Shown one piece after another: positions 19,453 to 28,445 of a stretch of 38,654 nucleotides of DNA. A model generated the notes under the pieces. That model saw nothing but the letters and a program-made list of their open reading frames with translations, was not told the origin of the DNA and made no database searches. Origin of the DNA: Novosphingobium sp. (GTDB lineage: Bacteria > Pseudomonadota > Alphaproteobacteria > Sphingomonadales > Sphingomonadaceae). Made by a program: the position numbers and the translations under genes. Location of the stretch: assembly GCA_019510335.1 (NCBI GenBank), contig JAEKKO010000088.1, positions 1-38,654 of the forward strand. The letters run 5' to 3'. Each line of letters opens with the position of its first letter. The first letter of the stretch is position 1.

Positions 19453-21309
19453 ATGGCTGGCGCACCTGGGTATCGGCGGAGTGGGCGGCTGGGCCGCGCT
19501 GTCCGCGTGGCCGTGGTGCTGTCGGGCGCGGCTCTGACGCTTGCCGCCGTTCCGGCTTCGGCGCAAGTGGCACGCGCGGTGGTCCAGCCCACCACCGCCA
19601 ACGATCGCACGATGCTCAACACGGCGCTGGCGCGGCTCGCCCGGAACCCGCGCGACGTCGATGCGCTGATCCAGGCCGGCACGGCCTCGCTCGCGACCGG
19701 CGACCCTGACGCCGCGGTCGGCTTCTTCAACCGCGCAGATCAGCTTTCGCCCGAGAACCCGCGGATCAAGGGCGGGCTCGCCAGCGCGTACTTGCGCAAG
19801 CAGGACCCTTTCGACGCGCTGCCGCTGTTCGCCGCGGCCGAGCGCGGGGGCCCGCTCGACAGCACCCAGTTGTCCGAACGCGGCCTCGCCTATGATCTCG
19901 TCGGCGACAATGGCAGCGCCCAACGGTTCTACGTCGAGGCGCTGCAGCGCGGGTGGGACGACGAGACTGTCCGGCGCTTGGCGCTGAGCCAGGCGATCGG
20001 CGGCGATCGCCGCGCGTCCGAGGCGACCCTGTCGCCGCTGCTGCAACGGCAGGACCGCGCCGCCTGGCGGACTCGCGCTTTCGCCCTCGCCATCGTCGGC
20101 CAGGAGGAAGAGGCCGTCTCAATCGCCAAGTCGACGATGCCCGGTCAACTCGCCGATGGGGTCGCGCCGTACTTGCGCTACATGCGCCGGTTGACCCGCG
20201 CGCAGCAGGCGGCGGCGGCGAACCTCGGCTTTTTTCCGCGCGCCGCCGACATTGGCCGCGACGACCCGCGGGTGGCGCTTTATGCCCCGGGCAACGCCCG
20301 CATGGCCGGCGCCGACAGCCGGCTGATTCCCTCGGGCGAGCCGCTCGGGCGCCGTTCATCCGCGCGCGCCGCGCCGGTGCCAACCCAAGCTGTCGCGGCG
20401 CCTGCGCCAGTGCGGCCGGCGGCTGCACCGCGCCAGGCGCAGCTCGAGGCGGCGCCGCCGCAGCTCGCCAGCACCCACGCGGGTCCGCCGGTCGCCTTGA
20501 CGTTGCCGCCGGCGCCGCCGCCGACCCACGTCGCCGCTGCACCGCAGCCGGCGCTGGTTCTGCCGACGCCAGCCCGGGCCTCGACGCCGGCGCTCGAGCT
20601 GCCGGCCGTGGCGGCGGCACCCGCGGCGGAACGGCCTGGCTTCTCGTCATTCACGTTGAGCCCGGCGCCGGCGCCGGCGCGAGCGCCCAGCACCATAGCG
20701 GCAGCTCCGGCCGCGACCGCGCCGGCTCCGGCCCCCGCCCCGGCCGCACCCGTCGTTCCGGCTGCAGCTCCCGTGACGGTTGCGGCGGCCGCGTCCGAAC
20801 CGGCCCCGGCCAAGCCGCGCTCGCTGGCCGAAGCGTTCGCCGACTTCGCCAAGCCGACCGTCGATGCCGCGCCGGCCCCGGGCGCGATCGACATCCGCAA
20901 GCTCGGCGACGGCGCGCCGCCGGCTGCCGCTGCAGCCGCGAAAACGGCGGCCTCGGCACAGAACAAACCCATGGCCGCGGCACCGAAAGCCCCCAAGCCG
21001 GCCCACGCGAAACCTCCGCCGCCGCCGCGCGACCCGAGCCGGGTCTGGGTCCAGGTCGCCACCGGTCGCGACACCGACGCCCTAGCGTTCGACTGGCGCC
21101 GGATCACGCGCGAAGCCGCCGCCGCCATGCGCGGCCGCAGCGGTTACGTCAGCGACTGGGGCAAGACCAACCGGCTGGTCACCGGCCCGTTCGATGATGA
21201 AGACGCGGCCACGGCGTTCATCGCGCAATTGCGGCGGGCACACGTCACCGGCGCGTTCGTCTGGACCAGCCCGGCCGGGCAGGCGGTCGAGCCTCTCGCA
21301 GGCAAGTAG
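19453..21309 (+). CDS. Exported TPR and SPOR domain protein
   Basis: Signal-like N-terminus (VVLSGAALTLAAVPASAQ), TPR-like repeats (DALIQAGTASLATGDPDAAVGFFNRADQLSPENPRIKGGLASAYL), Pro/Ala linker, C-terminal SPOR-like VWVQVATGRDTDALAFDWRRI...GKTNRLVTGPFDDEDAATAFIAQLR. The ORF extends upstream to 19375; start uncertain. Confidence 0.8.
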   Translation: MAGAPGYRRSGRLGRAVRVAVVLSGAALTLAAVPASAQVARAVVQPTTANDRTMLNTALARLARNPRDVDALIQAGTASLATGDPDAAVGFFNRADQLSPENPRIKGGLASAYLRKQDPFDALPLFAAAERGGPLDSTQLSERGLAYDLVGDNGSAQRFYVEALQRGWDDETVRRLALSQAIGGDRRASEATLSPLLQRQDRAAWRTRAFALAIVGQEEEAVSIAKSTMPGQLADGVAPYLRYMRRLTRAQQAAAANLGFFPRAADIGRDDPRVALYAPGNARMAGADSRLIPSGEPLGRRSSARAAPVPTQAVAAPAPVRPAAAPRQAQLEAAPPQLASTHAGPPVALTLPPAPPPTHVAAAPQPALVLPTPARASTPALELPAVAAAPAAERPGFSSFTLSPAPAPARAPSTIAAAPAATAPAPAPAPAAPVVPAAAPVTVAAAASEPAPAKPRSLAEAFADFAKPTVDAAPAPGAIDIRKLGDGAPPAAAAAAKTAASAQNKPMAAAPKAPKPAHAKPPPPPRDPSRVWVQVATGRDTDALAFDWRRITREAAAAMRGRSGYVSDWGKTNRLVTGPFDDEDAATAFIAQLRRAHVTGAFVWTSPAGQAVEPLAGK

Positions 21310-21330
21310 TAAACCACCTTAATTCCCGCT

Positions 21331-21352
21331 ATTGTCCACATCTTGTGAACAG
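21331..21352. promoter_or_regulatory. Inverted DnaA-box-like pair
   Basis: TTGTCCACA (21332-21340) TCT TGTGAACAG (21344-21352), 7/9 inverted match. Confidence 0.3.
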
Positions 21353-21453
21353 GGTTGTCGAGTTTTGCGCAGGCATCGACGAGACCGCCATTGTCGCTGC
21401 GCCGCTCTCCGCCGCAATGGTCCGGCGTTAACCAAAGCTAGGAATTAGGACGA

Positions 21454-21960
21454 ATGAGAATGGCCCACAGCGAGATCGAACGCCACGAGGACGCGGCGCC
21501 GGTCGAAATGCTGGCCTCGTTGTTCGAGGCTCGCGGCTGGCCGTACGAGTTCGTCGGCGACGACGAGATCAGTGGCAATGTCCAGGGCAGCTGGGCGAGC
21601 TACCAGCTCCGCGGCATCTGGCGGCCCGAGGATCACGTCCTCCAGTTGCTGTGCCTGCCCGACATCCGTGTGCCCGACGACAAGCGCGGCGCAATGTTCG
21701 AGGTGTTGGCGCTGGTCAACGAGCAGCTCTGGCTCGGCCACTTCGACGTCTGGTCGAACGGCGGGGTGCTGCTCTACCGCCACGGCCTGATGCTGGGCGA
21801 CGACGGCTTGCTCAGCCTCGATCAGGCGCAAGTCGCGGTCGAGGCGGCGGTCGAGGAATGTGACCGGTTCTATCCGGCGTTCCAGTTCATCCTGTGGAGC
21901 GACAAGTCGCCCGCAGAGGCCCTCGCCAGCGCGCTGGTCGACGCCGCCGGCGAGGCCTGA
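21454..21960 (+). CDS. YbjN domain-containing protein
   Basis: MLASLFEARGWPYEFVGDDEISGNVQGSWASYQL...ALVNEQLWLGHFDVWSNGGVLLYRHGL matches YbjN-family proteins encoded next to proC in sphingomonads (from memory). Confidence 0.8.
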   Translation: MRMAHSEIERHEDAAPVEMLASLFEARGWPYEFVGDDEISGNVQGSWASYQLRGIWRPEDHVLQLLCLPDIRVPDDKRGAMFEVLALVNEQLWLGHFDVWSNGGVLLYRHGLMLGDDGLLSLDQAQVAVEAAVEECDRFYPAFQFILWSDKSPAEALASALVDAAGEA

Positions 21961-21979
21961 GCGCGGCGCGGCTGCGGCG

Positions 21980-22801
21980 ATGAGCGCGGCCTCCGCCCAC
22001 TCGCCGGTCGTCCTCGTCGGCTGCGGCAACATGGGCCGCGCGATTCTCGACGGGTGGCTCGCGGCCGGTGCGATGGCGCCCGAGGCGATCCGCGTCGTCG
22101 ATCCGTTCGCGTCGGAGCTGCCCCAGGGCGTGCGCCGCAGCGACGGGCTTGCCGGAGCGCTCGAGGGGATTGCGCCGTCAGCGATCGTGCTTGCGGTCAA
22201 GCCGCAGCAGGTCGAGGAAGTTGCCGAGTCCTTCGCTGGAAGCGGGCAATCCGGCGAGGTTCTGCTGCTGTCGATCCTCGCCGGCGTCGAGACGGTGCGG
22301 CTGGCGACGCTGTTTCCCGGAACGCGCGTGGTGCGGTTCATGTCGAATCTCGCCGCTGCGTTCGGCGCCGCGCCGGTCGGGGCATTCCCCGGCGGTGAAC
22401 TGCCGCGACGCGCGCAGGCGCTGGCCGAGGCGCTGCTCGCACCGCTCGGTGACCTCACCTGGCTCGCAAACGAAGACCAGTTCCACGCCTTCACCGCGCT
22501 GGCCGGGTCCGGACCGGGCTTCGTGTACCGCTTCCTCGCCGCGCTCCAGGCGGGCGGCGAGGCGCTCGGTTTCGCCCCCGAGGAGGCGGCGCGGCTGGCG
22601 CTGACCACCGTGCGCGGCGCGGTCGAGCTGGCCGGGCGTTCGCCCGACGATTTCGCCGGGCTCGCCGCCCGTGTCGCGAGCAAGGGCGGGACGACCGCGG
22701 CCGGCTATGCCGTGCTCGATGCCGATCACGCGCTCGACCGGCTGATCGCCGCGACCTTGCGCGCGGCGGCCGAACGCAGCGCCGAAATGGCCCGCGCCTG
22801 A
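21980..22801 (+). CDS. proC: Pyrroline-5-carboxylate reductase
   Basis: VVLVGCGNMGRAILDGW, VLAVKPQQ, FTALAGSGPGFVYRFLAAL, RVASKGGTTAAGYAVLD motifs. Confidence 0.93.
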   Translation: MSAASAHSPVVLVGCGNMGRAILDGWLAAGAMAPEAIRVVDPFASELPQGVRRSDGLAGALEGIAPSAIVLAVKPQQVEEVAESFAGSGQSGEVLLLSILAGVETVRLATLFPGTRVVRFMSNLAAAFGAAPVGAFPGGELPRRAQALAEALLAPLGDLTWLANEDQFHAFTALAGSGPGFVYRFLAALQAGGEALGFAPEEAARLALTTVRGAVELAGRSPDDFAGLAARVASKGGTTAAGYAVLDADHALDRLIAATLRAAAERSAEMARA

Positions 22802-22933
22802 GCTCGCTTCCACCGTATTATCCATATGATACAGGTTGCGACCCGGTTTTGCTTGAATAGCACGCAACCAATTGCGATATTCGGGGCACCGGCCGGGCCT
22901 TGAGGCACGGCCGACGAAGGAGAGTTACCGAAC

Positions 22934-23692
22934 ATGGCCAACTGGAACGACCCCCAGCCCACTCGCCAGAGCGATCGGGCGGGTTTTGGCGCGTCTCCGA
23001 GCCTCAACGGCCGCGCGATCGGCCGGGCCGGCACCACCGACGTGGGGCTGCGCCGCTACATGCTCTCGATCTACAACTACATGGCGTCGGGCGTGCTGCT
23101 TTCGGGCATCGTCGCGCTGCTGTTCGCCAGCTCCGGCCTCGCCGCGCAAATGGTCCACTCGCCGCTGTGGTTCGTCGTCGCCCTGGCGCCGCTCGGCTTC
23201 GTCATGGCGATGAGCTTCGGCGCCAACCGGATGCAGACCAGCACGCTGCAGGCGCTGTACTGGGCGTTCTGCATCGTTATGGGGCTGTCGCTGTCGACGA
23301 TCTTCCTGGTCTTCACCGGCGCCTCGATCGCCAGCACGTTCTTCGCCACCGCCGGCGCTTTCGCCGGCCTAAGCCTGGTCGGCTACACCACCCGCCGCGA
23401 CCTCTCGGCGATGGGCACGTTCATGGTCATGGGCCTGATCGGCATCCTCGTCGCGATGGTGATCAACCTGTTCCTGCACTCGACCGGCCTGCAGCTGGCG
23501 ATCAGCATCCTCGGCGTACTGATCTTCGCCGGCCTCACCGCGTGGGACACGCAGCGGCTGAAGGGGATGTACTACCAGGTCGCGGGGAGCGAGTTTGCCG
23601 GCAAGGCAGTCGTGCTCGGCGCGCTGAGCCTCTACCTCGACTTCATCAATATGTTCCAGTTCCTGCTCAGCTTCATGGGCGACCGCCGCTGA
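22934..23692 (+). CDS. Bax inhibitor-1/YccA family membrane protein
   Basis: Seven-TM pattern; SLSTIFLVFTGASIASTFFATAGAFAGLSLVGYTTRRDLSAMGTFMVMGLIGI and AGLTAWDTQRLKGMYYQ. Confidence 0.92.
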   Translation: MANWNDPQPTRQSDRAGFGASPSLNGRAIGRAGTTDVGLRRYMLSIYNYMASGVLLSGIVALLFASSGLAAQMVHSPLWFVVALAPLGFVMAMSFGANRMQTSTLQALYWAFCIVMGLSLSTIFLVFTGASIASTFFATAGAFAGLSLVGYTTRRDLSAMGTFMVMGLIGILVAMVINLFLHSTGLQLAISILGVLIFAGLTAWDTQRLKGMYYQVAGSEFAGKAVVLGALSLYLDFINMFQFLLSFMGDRR

Positions 23693-23717
23693 TCGCACGC
23701 ACGGGACGACCGATCGG

Positions 23718-23755
23718 AGCCCGGCGCGGAAGCTTCCGCGCCGGGCTTTTCTTTG
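23718..23755 (+). terminator. Rho-independent terminator
   Basis: Perfect palindrome AGCCCGGCGCGGAAGCTTCCGCGCCGGGCT followed by TTTCTTT, after the BI-1 gene. Confidence 0.85.
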
Positions 23756-23842
23756 CCGCCGCCGCCGCTTAGAGGGCCGCTTCAGCCTGGCGAAAGGTGG
23801 CGCCGATTAGCCCCGTCGTCTCGAAGAGGGGTTGCCCGCGCA

Positions 23843-24838
23843 ATGATCGAAAGAATTGGAAAGAAGGTCGCCCTGCTGGTGTTCGCCGCGGGGATGGCGA
23901 GCCTGGCCGCGTGCGCCCAGAAAGCTCCACCGCCGCCTCCCCCGCCGCCGCCGCCACCTCCCCCCGTGGTCGTGATCCCGCCGATGCCGCAGCCGCCGTA
24001 CGGCGCCGCCGGCAACCTGGCGGTCCCCCCGATCGATCCGGCAACCGGCTTGCACCAGAGCGTCAACCGCAACATCTCCCCCGCGCAGATGGTCTGGAAC
24101 TTGCGCTCGGCCTACAACGTCGCCGCGCTCAACTGCCGAACCCAGCAATACGCCGACATCCTCACCGGCTACCGCGCGTTCCTCACCAGCCACGCCAAGG
24201 AGCTGACGGCCGAGAACCGCAAGAACGACGCCGAATACCGCGCCCGGTACGGAGCCGGCGGAATCAAGGCGCGCGACGCGTTCATGACCGCGGTCTACAA
24301 CCACTACGCATTCCCGCCGACGCTGCCGCTGTTCTGCGACGCCATGCTGGCGATGAGCCACGATCCCCAGACGATCCCGCCGGGCGGGCTCGAGGGGTTC
24401 GCGATGCGGAGCCTGCCGAACGTCGAAATCGTGTTCGACGACTTCTACAAGAAGTACAGCCAGTACCTGACCGATCTCGCCGACTGGAAGGCTAAGTACG
24501 CCCCCCCGCCGCCCGCGCCGGCGCAGCCAGTCGGGCTGACCTTGCCGGGCGAGACGCCGGCGGCGCCCGCGCAGCAGCCGGTCGCGTTCGTCCAGGACAA
24601 GGCTCAGCCGCCGCAAGCGCCGATGCTCGGGTCGTCGCAGCAGCCCGCGCCGTCGCAAGCGCTGCCGCTCGTCCCATCGCAGCAGATACCACCGCCGTCG
24701 CTCTCGCTGGTGACGGCGGCCCCCTTGCCGGGACCACAACCGTCGCAGCCGACCTCCGCACTTTCGCTCTCGCCGAGCCCGGCCGGACCCCAGGCGCCGG
24801 CGGCCGCGGCGAGCTTGACGAGCAGCCCCCAGCGCTGA
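23843..24838 (+). CDS. Proline-rich putative lipoprotein
   Basis: Lipobox-like LAAC after a hydrophobic signal, 13-proline run, conserved-looking globular centre, Pro/Gln/Ser-rich C-terminus. Confidence 0.7.
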   Translation: MIERIGKKVALLVFAAGMASLAACAQKAPPPPPPPPPPPPPVVVIPPMPQPPYGAAGNLAVPPIDPATGLHQSVNRNISPAQMVWNLRSAYNVAALNCRTQQYADILTGYRAFLTSHAKELTAENRKNDAEYRARYGAGGIKARDAFMTAVYNHYAFPPTLPLFCDAMLAMSHDPQTIPPGGLEGFAMRSLPNVEIVFDDFYKKYSQYLTDLADWKAKYAPPPPAPAQPVGLTLPGETPAAPAQQPVAFVQDKAQPPQAPMLGSSQQPAPSQALPLVPSQQIPPPSLSLVTAAPLPGPQPSQPTSALSLSPSPAGPQAPAAAASLTSSPQR

Positions 24839-24927
24839 AATTTGTTCTTTCATGGGCGCAGCCTCTTGGCTAAGAGGCGCGCTTCCGCGGCCGAGCCACT
24901 CGACCGGCCGCGCGCGGACACTGGAAC

Positions 24928-25003
<76 letters not shown>

Positions 25004-25057
25004 GGGTTCTCGGCGGGCGTTCCGCATTCCGGCGCCAGGCTCCTCGAGCGCTCCTAG

Positions 25058-26095
<1,038 letters not shown>

Positions 26096-26163
26096 CGGTG
26101 AGGCGCACTGCTCGGTCGTTCAACGCGGTTCTCAAGCGGCGCATCACCGGCTAAGCGCCGCCC

Positions 26164-27306
26164 ATGCCGATTGCCCGCCTTGCCGATCTCGCCGACCCGG
26201 CCGAATGCCCGCGGCTGGTGGTCAAGGTCGGCTCGTCGCTGCTGGTCGGGCCCGAGGGGGTGCGGCGCGAGTGGCTCGCCGGCCTAGTCGGCGAGATCGC
26301 CGTGGCCCGGGCGCGCGGTCAGGACGTGATCGTCGTCAGCTCGGGCTCGATCGCGCTCGGCGCGGCGCGATTGGGGCTCGACAAGGGCGGGCGCGGCAGC
26401 CTCGCGGACGCGCAAGCCGCCGCCGCGGTCGGACAGATCGCGCTGTCGGCGTTGTGGGCCGAACTGCTCGCCGCCCACCGCCTCACCGCCGCCCAGCTGC
26501 TGCTGACGCTCGACGACCTCGAGGACCGGCGCCGCTACCTCAATGCCACGGCGACGCTGACCCGGCTGCTCGATGCCGGCGCGGTCCCGGTGGTCAACGA
26601 GAACGACAGCGTCGCGACACAGGAGATCCGCTTCGGCGACAACGATCGGCTGGCCGCGCGCGTGGCCCAGGCGGCGCAGGCCAGCGCGGTGCTGCTGCTG
26701 TCCGACGTCGATGGGCTGTACGACCGCAACCCGGCCGACCCGGCGGCGCGGCGGCTGACCGAAGTGCATGGGATCACGGCGGACATCCACGCCATGGCCG
26801 ACGGCGGTTCGGGCTCGGGTCTCGGCTCGGGTGGGATGACCTCGAAGCTCCAGGCGGCGGAGATCGCCGAACGGGCGGGGATCGTTCTCGGAATCGCCAA
26901 CGGCACGGCGGAGCGGCCGCTCGCGCGGGCGACGTGCGAGGAGATTGGCACGCTGTTCCTCCCGCGCGCCGCCCGGCGCGGCAAGGCCGCCGCGCGCAAG
27001 GCCTGGCTCGGCGGACGGCTGCGGCTGAAGGGCGCGCTGACCGTCGATTCCGGGGCGGCTCAGGCGCTCGCCGGCGGCAGCAGCCTGCTTGCCAAAGGGA
27101 TCACCGCCGTCGATGGGGCGTTCGTCCGCGGCGACGCGGTGACGATCCGCGATGCCAGCGGGGCGGTCGTCGCCCATGGCCTGGTCGAGTACGACGCGGC
27201 CGAGTGCACCCGGCTGATGGGCCGGCATACGCGCGAGCACGCCGAGCTGCTCGGCTACGCGCCGCGCCCGGCGATCGTTCACCGCGACCAGCTCGTGCTG
27301 CTGTAA
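26164..27306 (+). CDS. proB: Glutamate 5-kinase
   Basis: LVVKVGSSLLV, VSSGSIALGAARLGL, VPVVNENDSVATQEIRFGDND, GSGGMTSKLQAAEIA, C-terminal PUA domain. Confidence 0.95.
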   Translation: MPIARLADLADPAECPRLVVKVGSSLLVGPEGVRREWLAGLVGEIAVARARGQDVIVVSSGSIALGAARLGLDKGGRGSLADAQAAAAVGQIALSALWAELLAAHRLTAAQLLLTLDDLEDRRRYLNATATLTRLLDAGAVPVVNENDSVATQEIRFGDNDRLAARVAQAAQASAVLLLSDVDGLYDRNPADPAARRLTEVHGITADIHAMADGGSGSGLGSGGMTSKLQAAEIAERAGIVLGIANGTAERPLARATCEEIGTLFLPRAARRGKAAARKAWLGGRLRLKGALTVDSGAAQALAGGSSLLAKGITAVDGAFVRGDAVTIRDASGAVVAHGLVEYDAAECTRLMGRHTREHAELLGYAPRPAIVHRDQLVLL

Positions 27307-28218
27307 ATGGCATTGCTCGCGGTCACCGGCGCGACCGGGTTCGTCGGGCAGGCGCTGCTCGACCGTGCCGAGGAAGCCGGCAGCGAGGTGCGGGCGCTGG
27401 CGCGGCGGCCGCAGCCGGCGCGGCGCGGGGTCGAATGGATCGCCGGCGATCTCGGCGACCGCGCGGCACTCGCGCGGCTGGTCGCCGGGTGCGAAGCGGT
27501 GCTGCACGTCGCTGGGGTGGTCAACGCGCCCGATGCGGCCAGTTTCGAGCAGGGCAACGTCGCCGGGACGTTGGCGACGATCGAGGCGGCGCGCGCCGCC
27601 GGCGTGCCGCGGTTGGTGTTCGTGTCCTCGCTGGCGGCGCGCGAGCCGGGGCTGTCGGCTTATGGCGCCTCGAAGGCGCGGGCGGAGAAGCTGGTCCGCG
27701 CCAGCGGCCTGGAATGGACGATCGTCCGCCCCCCGGCGGTTTACGGCCCGCGCGACCGCGACATGCTCGAGTTGTTCCGCGCGGCCAAGTGGGGCATCGT
27801 CCCGACGCCCGAGGCCGGGCGTGCCTCGGTGATTCACGTCGACGATCTTGCTCGGCTGCTGCTCGCGCTGGTCCCTGGCGGAGAAGACATCGGCCACCGC
27901 GCATTCGAGCCCGACGACGGCCGGGCCGGCGGGTGGACCCATCACGAGCTCGCGCGGGCGATCGGCTGGGCGGTCGGGCGGCGGCCGTGGGTGCCGCGGC
28001 TGTCCCGCCGCACCCTCGAGTTCGCGGCGCGCGCCGACGGGGCGTTGCGCGGCCCGCGCGCCCGGCTGACGCTCGACCGGGTCGGTTATCTTAGCCATCC
28101 GGACTGGGCGGTCAGTGAAGGCGCGCGCGTGCCTCCGTGGTTGTGGCGGCCGGCGATCCCGACGCGCGACGGGCTCAAGGCGACGGCGAAGTGGTACCGC
28201 GAGCAGCGCTGGCTGTGA
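27307..28218 (+). CDS. NAD-dependent epimerase/dehydratase (extended SDR)
   Basis: VTGATGFVGQALL, LVFVSSLAAR, YGASKARAEKLV (YxxxK), IVRPPAVYGPRD motifs. Confidence 0.88.
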   Translation: MALLAVTGATGFVGQALLDRAEEAGSEVRALARRPQPARRGVEWIAGDLGDRAALARLVAGCEAVLHVAGVVNAPDAASFEQGNVAGTLATIEAARAAGVPRLVFVSSLAAREPGLSAYGASKARAEKLVRASGLEWTIVRPPAVYGPRDRDMLELFRAAKWGIVPTPEAGRASVIHVDDLARLLLALVPGGEDIGHRAFEPDDGRAGGWTHHELARAIGWAVGRRPWVPRLSRRTLEFAARADGALRGPRARLTLDRVGYLSHPDWAVSEGARVPPWLWRPAIPTRDGLKATAKWYREQRWL

Positions 28219-28445
28219 CCGCTGAGGCGCTCGCGATCGCGGTTCGGCTGCGGGGTGTTGCACAAAAGCCCGTCAGGAAGGGTCGTTCGGCCTGCCCCGT
28301 GCGCGCGCCATAACATTGCTTGACAGCGGCTTAGTCGCAATGAATGTGGCGCCCGATCGGCCCCTCGGTTTTTTACGCAACTGCGGGGCACAAAGGGGCA
28401 ACAATGGCCCGGCCACGAGCCGGCGCCGCGTCCAGGGAGTACACA

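Noticed and set aside
20380-20820. Pro/Ala repeats in the SPOR protein as a DNA repeat array
   Set aside because: Low-complexity coding linker of GCG/CCG codons; no regular nucleotide unit.
24862-24877. CCTCTTGGCTAAGAGG hairpin before tRNA-Ala
   Set aside because: Short 6-bp stem with no T-tract; not enough to call a terminator or attenuator.
28318-28375. TTGACA (28320-28325) promoter and TCGGTTTTTT terminator-like sequence before the TonB receptor
   Set aside because: No convincing -10 at proper spacing, and the hairpin stem is only about 4 bp.
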